Assembly: GCA_049999805.1 (NCBI GenBank)
Contig: JBNGIO010006264.1
Location: forward strand, 52,834-96,084
DNA from: Folioceros fuciformis
Lineage: Eukaryota; Anthocerotophyta; Anthocerotopsida; Anthocerotales
Reading direction: 5' to 3'
DNA length: 43,251 nucleotides
Part shown: positions 22,993 through 33,729 of the stretch, piece after piece
Position numbering within the stretch: the stretch's first letter is position 1
Layout: each line of letters starts with the position of its first letter
Notes under the pieces: generated by a model
Databases searched by the model: none
Told to the model about the DNA's origin: nothing
Seen by the model: the letters and a program-made list of their open reading frames with translations, nothing else
Program-made: the position numbers and the translations under genes

Positions 22993-23790
22993 AGAGAAAG
23001 GTAGACCCTTATTGTCACTATCATTGAGAGCAAGTCATGGACTAGACCTAGAAGGCCGCAGACACAGAGTCACTGTTAGAGTTAGAGCTACTACTAACTG
23101 TCATGTCAAAGAACACACTGTGTGTATCTACATTCAATCTTTCCCTCTGCAACTTTGAAGGTTTGGGGTCGAGGTTGGATCTTGTTGGCTTCACTTCTGT
23201 GTCATTCTCCTTTGCAGCTAGTCCGTGTCAGCTCCCTTGTACGTCATCTGGTGAATCTCTGTCAGGAGTTGATAAAACTGCAGTCAGGAAGTTAGTCTGG
23301 GTAGCATCCTCAAACCACAACAATAGTATGCGTAAGATCAGAGGCTAGCTAGGTAGACTTAAGGTAGAAAGAAATAAAATTTCCGTTGTCACCGCCCCAT
23401 CTGAACCAGTCTTCTCTTACCATCTCTATCCTAGTGAGAGTGCAAACATAAGCTTCAGGGGTAAGAGGGTTGTTGATCCCGTCACCGTCAATAACGAGTC
23501 GAACAGTCTTGCTCTTGTGCCCCCTAGGCAATGTGTAGGGTCTCGGGTTGTGTGGCACTGGCAGGACAACGTACTCGTCTTCAATCTGCGGAAGAAGCTT
23601 CACAGCGTTAAGAGGACCTACTGGTGAGAAGCAACTCCATTCAGAGGGAGCATGCGCCAAGTGAGTGGGAGCACGCGTCGAAGCGCCTGAGCCTATAGCT
23701 GGAGCACCAGAAGCCTGAAGGTGTTTTCGGAGAGCTGAGAGTTCTTGTGTGAGGAGAGCTTTTCGTTTTTTCATCTGCCGGAGCTTCTTC

Positions 23791-24066
23791 TGATGAAATG
23801 GGTCTAGATTAGGGCACTATTCATTAGGGCCTCGTAACTTTAAACATTATTATCCACCTAGGGTTTATTTAGGTAGTTAGTGGTTATATTACTTATATTA
23901 GTTGTAACCGCTTACGGTTGCAACTACTTACGGTTGCAACTACTTACGGTTGCAACAACTTATGGTTGCAACCGCCCAACCACCTAGCCTATTTAAAGGC
24001 TTGTACTTTACTCATTAATTGATTCCGTTGTTTTCTTTCCTATCTGAGAACTATTGATTCTCATCA
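23791..24066 (+). repeat. 5' LTR of inner Copia, with GGTTGCAAC repeats
   Basis: It contains a short tandem array of a ~16-bp unit, ACGGTTGCAACTACTT, near 23905-23970. The 3' LTR has fewer units, which explains most of the 16-bp length difference. CGGTTG resembles the plant MYB core, so a role as enhancer is an inference. Confidence 0.9.
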
Positions 24067-24244
24067 TGGTATCAGAGCATCTTTGCTCTCTTGCGTATGC
24101 TTATGTTTCTTATATGTGAGGAGATTGTTTACAAGGCACTCTTAAATCTAGCATTTGTCAAAATGGAGCGCTATTGTCCTATATTCTCTATTTCACCAAT
24201 TCTTTATCTCTTCCTTTAACATGCTTATACTCTTGTTTTGTTAA

Positions 24245-24484
24245 ATAAAAAATAGAATTCAAACTCCATCTCTTCATGATTTTTATGATCAATTTTCATC
24301 TCTCAAAATTCAGGTCTCTAATCTACAAACTGAATTATTTGATTTGAAATCAAAATTTTCTTTGATTAATACTAATCGAGAATTAGAGAGTAGGCCATCT
24401 TCTCCTGAAAACAGCCTAATGGATGAATTCTATATGTGCAATAAAATTGAACATAAGCCTTACCGCCACAACTTTGTCCTTTGA
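24245..24484 (+). CDS. Upstream coiled-coil frame of inner Copia (no ATG)
   Basis: An open frame of about 80 codons, closed by a TAA on the left and a TGA on the right, directly before gag. It is heptad-rich (FSSLKIQVSNLQTELFDLK). SLHDFYDQFSSL matches the upstream ORF of the outer Copia. No in-frame start lies between the bounding stop and the conserved part, so it is either broken or reached by splicing. Confidence 0.4.
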   Translation: MKNRIQTPSLHDFYDQFSSLKIQVSNLQTELFDLKSKFSLINTNRELESRPSSPENSLMDEFYMCNKIEHKPYRHNFVL

Positions 24485-27225
24485 GGACGATTAGCAATGG
24501 CTGGAGTGATTGAAGAAAAATTTGAAGCTACCCCAAACTCACCTATGGGTAATGATAATGTTCATCCTCCTACACATTATTATTTTGATGATGGTTTCAA
24601 AGAGAAAGATAGATTCAACGGGAAAGATTATGATATTTGGGCATTACGTATGCGAGGAGCATTGAGACAAAGAGCATTATGGGGCATTGTTGATGGATCC
24701 ATAACGAGACCAAGGTCTGATGATGAACGTGAACTTTAGATTTCCTGGGACGCCAGGGATGAGAAGGCACAAGATTTGTTAATAAGTTGACTCTCTCAAC
24801 AAATGGTCAGGCATGTTGCACATGCAAAAACATCTCATGAAATGTGGTCTCACCTTGCTCAATTATATTCATCACAAGATGTAATGAGCATTGTGGCAGC
24901 TTCTCGTAACTTCCGTAATTTATCCATGAAGGAGTCCGACACTATTGAACATCATATTAATGCTTTTAGACAAGCATGCTCCCAAGTTGAATCTGCAACT
25001 GGTGTACCTATATCTGAGATGGAAGCTTATGTAACCCTTCTATCTTCATTGCCTCCCTCCTATCGTCCATTCATCACTCCTCAAAACGCAGTTATTCGTA
25101 ATTCACGGAGAACTGCAGATGATGGGACAAAGGGTTTTGACATAAGTGTTTCTGAATTGATCGGAGCACTGCTACAGGAGGAGGCAAGTAGGCACCATTC
25201 TCACTCCAGGCTTAATAAACAACAAGTAATGTACTTGCAGAGAGGCAGAGGAAGAGGACGAGGCAGAGGCCAAGGTTTTTCTTCCCAACGTCCTCCATAT
25301 TCTTCGCCGAGTACCAACATTGGAGAGAGTTCTTCATCCACACCTTCAAAGGATAAAAAGAAGAGCGGCATTATATGCAATTGGTGCAGGATTTCTAATC
25401 ATACAGAAAAGGATTGTCGCAAAAAGAAGAATGGTGAACCTTGCAAGGAGGCTTCACAAGGAGTTAATGTAGCTTCCAAAATGCAATCTTCATCAACTCC
25501 AACAGTGCTCACTGTATGTTTGGCATCATCCAAACCTGCTAATACCTCATGGTAATTAGACAGTGGAGCAACATCACATATATGTTACAACAAAAGTTAT
25601 TTTCAGTCATACTCACCAACCACAGGACATCAATCTATCCTCTTGGGAGATGATCACAACCTACCTATTGAAGGTACTGGTTCTATTGTACTAACATGTG
25701 ATTCATGATAAGTCCTCCACCTCCACCAAGTTCTCCATGTTTCATCAATGTGCAAGAATTTATTATCAGTTGCAAGTATTTGTCAAACCCATTCCATGCA
25801 AGTGACCCTTTTTACAGATAGTTGCTTTCTCTCTCATGTAGGTGATAGCAATCATATCATTTGTAGTGGTACTTTAGAAGATGGCCTTTATAAATTGTCT
25901 GTTCTAGTAGGAGGTCAACAATATGCTCATGTCGCCAGTTCTTCGCCTCAAAGTCCCTCTCCCACAATGTTATGGCATTGTCGTCTTGGTCATCCAAATA
26001 GTCAAAAATTAGTACAGATGTCTAAGGCAGGAAATTTATATCGCACACCCTGCCTCTCTCACATTCAACACCTCTCATGGTGTGAGACTTGTGTCATCTC
26101 CCCACAGAGGGCGAAATGTCCTCTAGAGCTTGTTCATATAGATATTTGTTGCCCTATCTCTACACCTTCTTTCAGTGGTAGCAGATATTTTATGACCTTC
26201 ATTGACGACTACTCTCGGTTTACCCTTATCTATATCTTAAGTCATAAAGGAGATGTTTATCGTTACTTCCAAGACTATATGGTATGGGCTGAGAGGTTAA
26301 CCGAAAAGAAACTCAAAACCTTACGTTCTGATAATGGTGGCAAGTTCACTTCCAATCAATTTACGGATTTTTGTCGCCTTCACGGTATTGCTCAACAACT
26401 TACTGTTGTTTATACTCCACAACAAAATGGCGTAGCTGAAAATAAGAATCTACGTCTTCAAGAGATTACTGGCTACCTGTTAAACCAAGCAAATTTACCT
26501 AAGGTATACTGAGCCGAAGCACTCCTCACAGCCACATATCTCATGAATCGACTGCCCACTTCAGCAGTCCAAGATATGACACCTTATGAAGCCTTTATAG
26601 GTAGAAAGCCCTCCATAGAACACCTCCGCATTTTTGGATTTCCGGCATATGTATTTGTCCCCAAGGCATTAAGAAGGAAGTTCGACCCAAAGGCCGTAAA
26701 ATATACCTTTATTGGTTATTCGGAAGGAATCAAGGGTTATAAATTGTTTGATCCTTCTACTAAGAGGCTTCTCTATGCTCGCAGCGTCACTTTTCATGAA
26801 CATTCCCTATTTTCATCTTCAGTGGGAAATGTTTTGCCTCCTTACCTTTCATCTAAAGATATAGAATCTGAATGTTCTTCCTTTGATGCTAGTGACTATA
26901 TTGTGGATTTTCCTGATCTCGCTCTTCGACTTCCCTTCGATAGACCTGTCATGCAGGAGGAGGAATTAGGACCTAAACTGCGTTCTGACACACCCACAAC
27001 CGACACCAACACCGACACACCGGAGGAGGAGGAGCAATTTTCACATTCATCTGATCCCCTTGAGGCCATTTCGGAAAATGCAGTACCTCCTGTTCAAGAA
27101 GACAATGATCAGTTGGAAGCTGATGATGTTGAAGAAATGGACCCTTTAGAACATGAAGATGAACTAGTTCCTGTGGAAGATACACCTGCACCAAGGTACA
27201 ACCTTAGATCACGTCCACTCATCTC

Positions 27226-27325
27226 NNNNNNNNNNNNNNNNNNNNNNNNNNNNNNNNNNNNNNNNNNNNNNNNNNNNNNNNNNNNNNNNNNNNNNNNNNN
27301 NNNNNNNNNNNNNNNNNNNNNNNNN
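27226..27325. other. Assembly gap (100 N)
   Basis: Exactly 100 N inside the linker between the integrase and RT of the inner Copia. The flanks are not duplicated. The frame is compatible across it, but the true length is unknown. Confidence 0.95.
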
Positions 27326-27970
27326 ATCTTCGGCCCTGCTGGTTGGAAAGAACCTCCTTTGGGATATCTTGCTATTTTTCCTGATTCTAAATCTCCTGAG
27401 TCTCTTTATAATCAAGCTGTGTATGCAGCCACTATAGACTTAGAGGAGCCCCTTACCCTAAAACAAGCCTTCTCCTCTCCCTCCAAACATCTACGGAAGG
27501 TAGCCGTAGACTCAGAGTATAATTCCCTTATTAGTAATTCTACATGGAAATTAGTTGAACCTCCTAAGGGTAGAAAAATAGTAACCAGCAAATGGGTATT
27601 CAAGATAAAGAGAAAAGGAGATGGATCGGTGGAAAGGTATAAAGCACATCTAGTTGCTAGAGGTTTTACTCAAGTCCCTGGACTAGACTACATACCTTGG
27701 GCCACTTATGCTCCTGTAGCTAAGTTCGCTACTATTCATATAATCTTCGCTATATGCACCCAGTATGATCTTGAACTTCATATGATGGATGTGAAAACAG
27801 CATATTTGTATGGGCGCTTGAAAGAAGAAATATATATGAAGCAACCTAAGGGTTATGAGGTAAAAGGCAAGGAGCATTTAGTATGTAAACTTATTAAGGG
27901 TATATATGGACTCAAGCAATCCGGCAAAAATTGGAACTTGACTATCCATGTACAACTCTTGAACAAGGGA

Positions 27971-28142
27971 TTTTAGCAAAGTAAAGGTGATGCTTGCTTA
28001 TATAGTTACCTTAAGAGAAATGATAGGGTCATATCATTTCCCTTAAAGTAACTATATAAGCAAGGGTCCAATGAAGGACCCTTGCTTATATAGTTTAGGG
28101 TTTAGGGTTTAGGGACCCAAGCAAGGACCCACTTTGCTAAAA
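27971..28142. repeat. Foldback insertion with telomere-type repeats inside RT
   Basis: The outer pair TTTTAGCAAAGT (27971-27982) and ACTTTGCTAAAA (28131-28142) is a perfect inverted repeat. An inner pair of ~33 bp is 27993-28024 and 28031-28064. A further direct copy of CTTGCTTATATAGTT starts at 28081. Three perfect TTTAGGG units lie at 28094-28114. The right half looks like an inverted duplicate of the adjacent RT sequence, with filler DNA inside it. It interrupts RT just before YVDD. Confidence 0.85.
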
Positions 28143-29315
28143 GAAACCTTTTACTATACGTCGATGACGTTTTTATGGCAACAAACTCTCTCATTCTCCT
28201 AGATGAGATAAAAGCATGGCTTCGGACATTATATGAGATGACCAACCTAGGAGAAATGAATTATGCACTTGGAGTAAATATTATCCGTGACAGGAGTAAT
28301 AAAAAGTTGAGCATAGTTCAAACCAAGTACATAAAGGAGAGTTTAGCAAAGTTTGGAATGGAAGATGCAAAGCTTGCACCTACACCCTTTGCTAGTCGCA
28401 TCAGGCTTTCCTCCGATATGAGTCCTAAGAGGGCTCAACAGAAAATGGAAATGGCATCTGTCCCATATCGACATGCTGTTGGCACTCTTATATATTTATG
28501 CAATTTCACTAGACCTGATATTTCTTTTGAAGTTAGCTCCTGCTCACAGTTTTTGGAGAACCCTGGACACCAACATTGGATGTCAGTTAAGCGTATTTTT
28601 CGATACCTTAAAGGTACTATGCATACAGGGTTGACATTTAAGCATACACCAGCAATCAAAACATTAACACTTACGGCATATGCCGATGCTGATTATGCTG
28701 GTGATCCTGATACTCGAAAATCCGTACCAGGTTATGTTTTACTTCTTGGAGGAGCCCCAATATCATGGTCGAGTAAGAAACAGCCTACCATTGCCTTGTA
28801 TAGTACTGAATCTGAATATAGAGTACTAACATCTGTTTTCAAGGATATAGTATGGTCTAGGCTAGTTTTGAGTGAACTCAATCACCCTCAGCATAACCCA
28901 ACATCTCTTTTCAGTGATAGTCAGGGCGCCATAGCACTTGCTAGAAACCCTGTTCTTCATTCCAGAACCAAACATATAGCTGTTGAGTATCACTATATCA
29001 GAGAGAAATTGGAAGATAAGACCATAGATATCAGTTATATACCAACCCAAAACAACCCAGCTAATCTGTTAACTAAATCATTAGGGAGAGATTTGCATTT
29101 AAAACACATGAAAATGTTAGGCATTCAAGAGGTTTAAGTCAGCTAGCTAGCATGTGTAATTGTATTCCCTACAATCCACACATCTTATCTAGCATAGATA
29201 GTTCCTCTCCTAACTCTATATAGTCTTCACTGTACTCCTTATCCTCTCTCTCTAATGCCCAGAAGGATCCTACAATACACTCCATGGGTTATAAAGTGAA
29301 AATGATGAAAAGATA

Positions 29316-30315
29316 GTACTTAAGTCGTTAGGTTACTTACTGTACAAGTGTTTGGTGTGTCCTTCGTATTCTTCACATGGGGAAGCACCCAAACACATCA
29401 TTTTTATTCCTCTCTTTTCACATACATACTCCATGGGAACTTCAAGATCATCCTTTCCTCCAGGAAGAACCAAGTAGGTTGCCTTACATAAATTACCAGC
29501 TGGCAGGTAGGAACTAGGAATTTTCTTCTTTGCACTTGCTCTCTCTTGAGTAGGTCGTAGAGGTAGGGCAAATCTNNNNNNNNNNNNNNNNNNNNNNNNN
29601 NNNNNNNNNNNNNNNNNNNNNNNNNNNNNNNNNNNNNNNNNNNNNNNNNNNNNNNNNNNNNNNNNNNNNNNNNNNCTTCTTTGCTCTCCTGTTGTTGCCA
29701 CTATAACATCCTCTATTTGGTGATCTGCACAAGGATGTGACCTCCAGCTTGGGCTACCATCACAAACAACCTGCTAGGGGGTCTCTTCTTGTTTTATGGA
29801 GTCTTCTGACTCTTTTGAATCTTCATTTATTTTGAAGTCATCATATTCGGCCTTAGTTGGCGGTGCTGGCTTCATCGGATTATCTACATCCACATTTATT
29901 AGCATTTTGTGCAATCAAAATTTTTATACAATTTATCTTGCAATTCATTGACTTACCAGTCACTTTGACTTCTCTCACAACGACCTCGGATTTTTTCATA
30001 AGCATTTGCACCACAAGACGTCATCATCCTCACCAGCTATGTCTTCACTCGTCGCAACAGGTTGACAACACCTTGCGAGAAATTCAGCACTGAAGTTAGG
30101 ATCATCTGGACCTTTCTCAGTACCTAGTATTGGTGCTGCTGCCTCCCGGAACCACACGATGTTTGCACGGTTTGCCAGTTTCCTTTGCTCTTTTCTTCTG
30201 GCAAGTATTTTTCTCTTGGCCATGCGAACTGCTTGCTTAATTTTATTAACACCCATTTTCCGGCCTCATGGAGCTGGGGGGGCATGGAGCCTCCACTCGG
30301 CGTAAACTGCAGCAT
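29316..30315 (-). other. Antisense gene-like segment in inner Copia
   Basis: Minus-strand coding-like pieces occur between RNase H and the 3' LTR. One is a basic segment from 30256 (VNKIKQAVRMAKRKILARRK). An acidic Pro/Glu/Lys piece lies at ~29900-29690. A piece at ~29575-29336 ends at ACA|GTAAGT, a good donor. A good donor, CTG|GTAAGTC, also occurs near 29957. Together these suggest a spliced antisense gene, now broken by a stop and a 100-N gap (29576-29675). The product is not recognised. It could be a captured host gene or an element-specific antisense gene. Confidence 0.35.
29576..29675. other. Assembly gap (100 N)
   Basis: Exactly 100 N in the 3' noncoding part of the inner Copia. It interrupts the antisense coding-like segment. 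Confidence 0.95.
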
Positions 30316-30489
30316 CAGCCATCTTTAGGTGTATTATACAGACCGGGAATTAAATATTAATATCAACTATTTTCAACAATTTATCAGAAATTGAGTTCAA
30401 AAAAAAAAAATCATCAGAATTTTCAGGCTGCAACACGTGCACCTGGAAATCAGAAAATTTCAGGTGACAACAAGTGCGTGTTTTTTTGG

Positions 30490-31015
30490 TTGGAACACCA
30501 CACAAATCTTTTGGCTGGATGGTGGCACACTGGGCTCGCTGGATTTCCGACAAAAATCTACAGGCTAGATCGCGACCAGGGCGCGCACTGGGCTAACCGG
30601 ATTGTAGGCTGGAACGCGCTCGCTGATGCGCGATTTCTGGTCTGGATTGCTGCATATCTGGGCAGAATTTTCAAGCTAATCTCAAACAATCTAAATCGCG
30701 GCTTGGGCGCGCGGCTGGCAGTCTTAAATGCGGGCTGGATGGCTGCGCGGCTGGCAAAATTGGTGGCGGCCTGAGGCGCGGCAGATCAGGGCGCACGGCA
30801 GGTTGGATGGATCGCGTTGCGGCGCTCCGGATTGTGGATGGAGCATAAAGCGGGAGGGGGGAGAAGGTGGTTTCTCCCCATTCACCTCCCCGTCCATTAA
30901 TTGCGGGGGGTGGGCGCGGCCCGGCAAACGGGCGCGCGTTCACAACGGGCATCCACGACGGGGCTGTCCGGGCCAACCGGCCCGTACCCGCTCCTGCAAC
31001 GGTACCGACTATATA
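30490..31015. other. GC- and CpG-rich block in inner Copia
   Basis: Sharply richer in GC and CpG than the rest of the element, with loose repeats around GCGCGC and GGCTGG(C/A). It lies upstream of the antisense gene-like segment on the minus strand. A TATATA next to an A-run follows at 31010-31033. It may be a promoter-like or captured GC-rich segment. This reading is inferred from composition only. Confidence 0.45.
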
Positions 31016-31199
31016 CAAAAAAAAAAAAAAAAACGAAGGAGGTTCTAACCTGTTGGACCTCCAACCTTTATATGAATGGACTAACCACTACACCAATGCA
31101 TTTTGGTCATAAATACATTGGTTTCGCCTGTACTAAACTTTGTATGAGCATAAGTACAAAGGCATTAGACTTCACCCCTATATTCATAGCGAGTGGGAG

Positions 31200-31459
31200 T
31201 GATGAAATGGGTCTACATTAGGGCACTATTCATTAGGGCCCCGTAACTTTAAACATTATTATCTACCTAGGGTTTATTTAGGTAGTTAGTGGTTATATTA
31301 GTTATATTAGTTGTAATCGCTTACGGTTGCAACTACTTATGGTTGCAACAATAAGTTGTTGCAACCGCCCAACCACCTAGCCTATTTAAAGGCTTGTACT
31401 TTACTCATTAATTGATTCCGTTTTTTTCTTTCCTATCTGAGAGCTATTGATTCTCATCA
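31200..31459 (+). repeat. 3' LTR of inner Copia
   Basis: Paired with 23791-24066. About seven substitutions outside the internal 16-bp repeat. Preceded by the purine tract GAGTGGGAG. Confidence 0.93.
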
Positions 31460-31998
31460 TCTTCATCCAGTGAGCATCGGAGGGTGTTGCCTCATGCTTA
31501 ACCCGTCTCAGTCCACTCGTGGTGATGTCGTGACGAAGGCGAAGAGGAGCAGCATCTGGACGGTAGTCTGTGACAGCCTGTGCAGGAACATCGTCTTCGA
31601 CAGGAACATTTGCAGGAGGAGTGTCGCGAGGAGCCGCCATAGCTACAACAACAATAACGTGTTCAGAGACCTTAGACTTCTTTACAGCAGGCGGACTCAG
31701 ACTGATCTCGAAGTTGGAACCTGGCCCTGAAGCTGGCGACGCAACTAGCTGTCTTGAAGTCCCTAGCCCAGCACCATACCGTTCCATCTAGTTGAGCTCT
31801 TGGAGCCTGCAGCAGAAGACAGCGTCTTGTATTCCTGAGCTGAGATTTGAAGCCAAAGATCTGACGCCGACATGCGCGAGTGGGAGTTGAAGTGTTGGTT
31901 TGCAACTCCTCGTGTTCGTACTGCGCTGGCGACCAATTAATTTCGGTTCGATTAATAAACACTTATAGAGTACCTAAGCACTTCGCAATGAGTGGGAG

Positions 31999-32195
31999 TG
32001 TTGAATAGTTAATTAAAAGTTAACTTACATTGCTATTGTGCTTAGGGTTAGAACTTCAGGTAGTTAGGTTAAGTTGACGATTATAACTACCTATGCTATT
32101 TTAGAGACTCGGACAAGACCCAGATACTAATCTTTCCTTTTTTTCAATTCTATTCTTCCTTGATGTGCATATAGAACACATTTAATATGTGAACA
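31999..32195 (+). repeat. 3' LTR of outer Copia
   Basis: Paired with 17719-17915 and of equal length. Preceded by the purine tract GAGTGGGAG and followed by the target duplication TAAAC. Confidence 0.95.
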
Positions 32196-33389
32196 TAAAC
32201 ATAGCAAGATTGGCATAGCCTCCCCCCATATGGCTCGTAGAGCACCTATTTCAGCAGCAGCATCATCCACAAAGAAAGCACTGGGTTGCCATAGTGGACT
32301 GTGATGCCGTATATGCATTTGAAATGCATACAACCATGCCCGGATATCCTCCAGTTTACCACTGTCCGTGATAATCCAAGCAGCATGGACTCCACTATAG
32401 TAATTATCAAAGACCAACAAGGTGTACAAGTGGAACTTGTACTTATTGGTACCAAAAGTGGCCTCAAGGGAGATCACATTATTATTTTCAAATTGAAGCA
32501 TCATAGACCTTTGCACCCCTAGTGTGAAGGGGTCCTGAATTGGAATGGTACCATACGATGTTATTGTGATGTTATGTTATTCTGTCCACATCTAAACACT
32601 TACCTCATCATTCGGATGATACTGGTAAAAGCTTGTGGTAACAGTTGATGCAATGTTATCAATGTCATGAGGTTGAAGGAATTCATCACGATAGGGTTCA
32701 TAACTAGATGCCTGTGCTTTCAGATCCAGTCTTTGAACGTGCTCTAAATAGATATGTCTTTTAGTGGCTCCTGCAAAAAGTCTGTGTTGGACCCATGTCC
32801 GTATCTCACTACACAAATGAGCAGCAAACCTTGCCTGTGGGTTTGCATTGTACTGAGAGCCATGACAAATTTCACCAGAGTTGTCAATGTGTTGGTTATG
32901 GACAATAAACATTGCTGCAAGATGAGGCCAACAAGCAAGCTGCTTAACATCAAAGTGGTGTTGACAACCATGCTTCACACTAGAGAGTCTTAATATCTTG
33001 CCTTTGCGTTTCCCTGTGCTTTGAGATGCCTGTATAGCTAGCTCGTTGCTACGAAAATGTGTTCCTCCAAAGGCACACCAATACTTGGTGTGCCTAAGCC
33101 AAGACCACATGTTTTGTCTATGTACAACGTTAGTTTCCCTTGCTTTTCTGTCAATTTCTTTCTAGAACTAGGTAGGAAATGAGTGGTCCATACTATCTCC
33201 GTGGAGCAAGTCCTCCACTCTATCCCACCGAATGATGGTGACATTCGTACATTTTCTTTCAAGCAACACTTGTCTGCCGATGACAACAAAAGATAATGTC
33301 AAATCAAGAACTCTGAAAGGACCTTGCGGTGGTTCTTGTACCTCCCACCCAATTGGCCGATCAAGACCAACTATTGCTTCTATACTCAT
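32196..33389 (-). pseudogene. MULE transposase, N-terminal part and catalytic core
   Basis: Minus strand. From 33389 there is a degraded N-terminal region with frameshifts near 33230 and 33100. A zinc-binding-like segment with Cys/His spacing follows (HGCQHHF...HNQH...H). An intron at 32535-32603 has a GTAAGT donor and a CAG acceptor. The core then reads TFGTNKY, FHLYTLLVFD and PSAFFVDDAAAEI, as in MULE transposases linked to SWIM zinc fingers. The first catalytic position reads Glu (SLEATF) where Asp is usual. The outer Copia interrupts the frame just after MPILL, and the remainder lies at 16583-17718. Confidence 0.82.
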
Positions 33390-33447
33390 GACTTGAAATC
33401 ATGACTTGAAATGTTGGACACTTGATAGATTGACGTTCAGAGTGAGT

Positions 33448-33534
33448 GGTGAAGGCACTCGCGAGGTTGAGCAGTTGGTGAAGGCACTCACGAGTTTGAG
33501 CGGTTGGTGAAGGCACTCGCGAGTTTGAGTGCAT
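33448..33534. repeat. 29-bp tandem repeat, three copies
   Basis: GGTGAAGGCACTC recurs at 33448, 33477 and 33506 in the right subterminal region of the MULE. Confidence 0.85.
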
Positions 33535-33729
33535 AATGTAAGTGGAATATAGAGCCTAATAGTGTTCATGGCGTCGTGATCCATTCATCCAAAAAATTAT
33601 GTCGCCCGCAGGCTTAACTACGATGCTTGGATGGATGCATGTTCGTAAGGCCACCACTAGCATGCATCCCATATGCCGGTGGTAACAAAAAACCGGAATA
33701 TGAGTGGCGGGGCTCACGTATGAAGACAC

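Larger units (their letters stand above)
24497..29137 (+). pseudogene. Gag-pol polyprotein of inner Copia, broken
   Basis: Gag spans 24497-25555 with an Arg-Gly run and a CCHC knuckle (CNWCRISNHTEKDC, ~25375). The protease LDSGATSHI is near 25560. The integrase pre-domain (HCRLGHP) and core (HIDI, RSDNGG, QNGVAEN) span ~25970-26640. RT covers 27560-28250, with YVDD at ~28150. RNase H ends at 29137 (YADADYAGD, STESEY, SDSQGAIAL). Breaks are stops at 24737-24739, 24787-24789, 25553-25555 and 26510-26512, a double stop near 25706, and a foldback insertion after 27974 inside RT. A 100-N gap falls between integrase and RT. Confidence 0.93.
23791..31459 (+). mobile_element. Inner Ty1/Copia retrotransposon
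   Basis: The LTRs at 23791-24066 (276 bp) and 31200-31459 (260 bp) begin TGATGA and end TCATCA. The target duplication is TCTTC (23786-23790, 31460-31464). The primer site TGGTATCAGAGC starts at 24067. The purine tract GAGTGGGAG ends at 31199, the same tract as in the outer element. Domain order is Copia-type. It contains two 100-N gaps. It sits inside the outer Copia's antisense ORF. Confidence 0.95.
23349..31787 (-). pseudogene. Antisense ORF of outer Copia, split by the inner Copia
   Basis: Minus strand, two segments: 31787 down to 31460, and 23786 down to 23349. With the inner element and one TSD copy discounted, the frame runs through without a stop for 254 codons. It lies between RNase H and the 3' LTR, opposite in strand to gag-pol. 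The joint region is Lys/Leu-rich and heptad-like (RQMKKRKALLTQELSALRK), probably a coiled coil. The N-terminal part is Pro/Ala/Ser-rich. The C-terminal part (VRLVIDGDG, EDWFRWGGDNG) matches no family I recognise. A TATA-like TATAAG lies about 175 bases upstream on the same strand. It could be a captured host gene fragment or an element-encoded antisense gene. Confidence 0.6.
17719..32195 (+). mobile_element. Outer Ty1/Copia retrotransposon
   Basis: 197-bp LTRs (17719-17915 and 31999-32195) begin TGTT and end AACA. The target duplication is TAAAC (17714-17718, 32196-32200). The primer-binding site TGGTATCAGAGCC lies directly after the 5' LTR, matching initiator-Met tRNA. The purine tract GAGTGGGAG ends at 31998. 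Domain order is Gag, protease, integrase, RT, RNase H, which is Copia. Without the inner element it is about 6.8 kb. The LTRs differ at about 8 of 197 positions. Confidence 0.95.
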
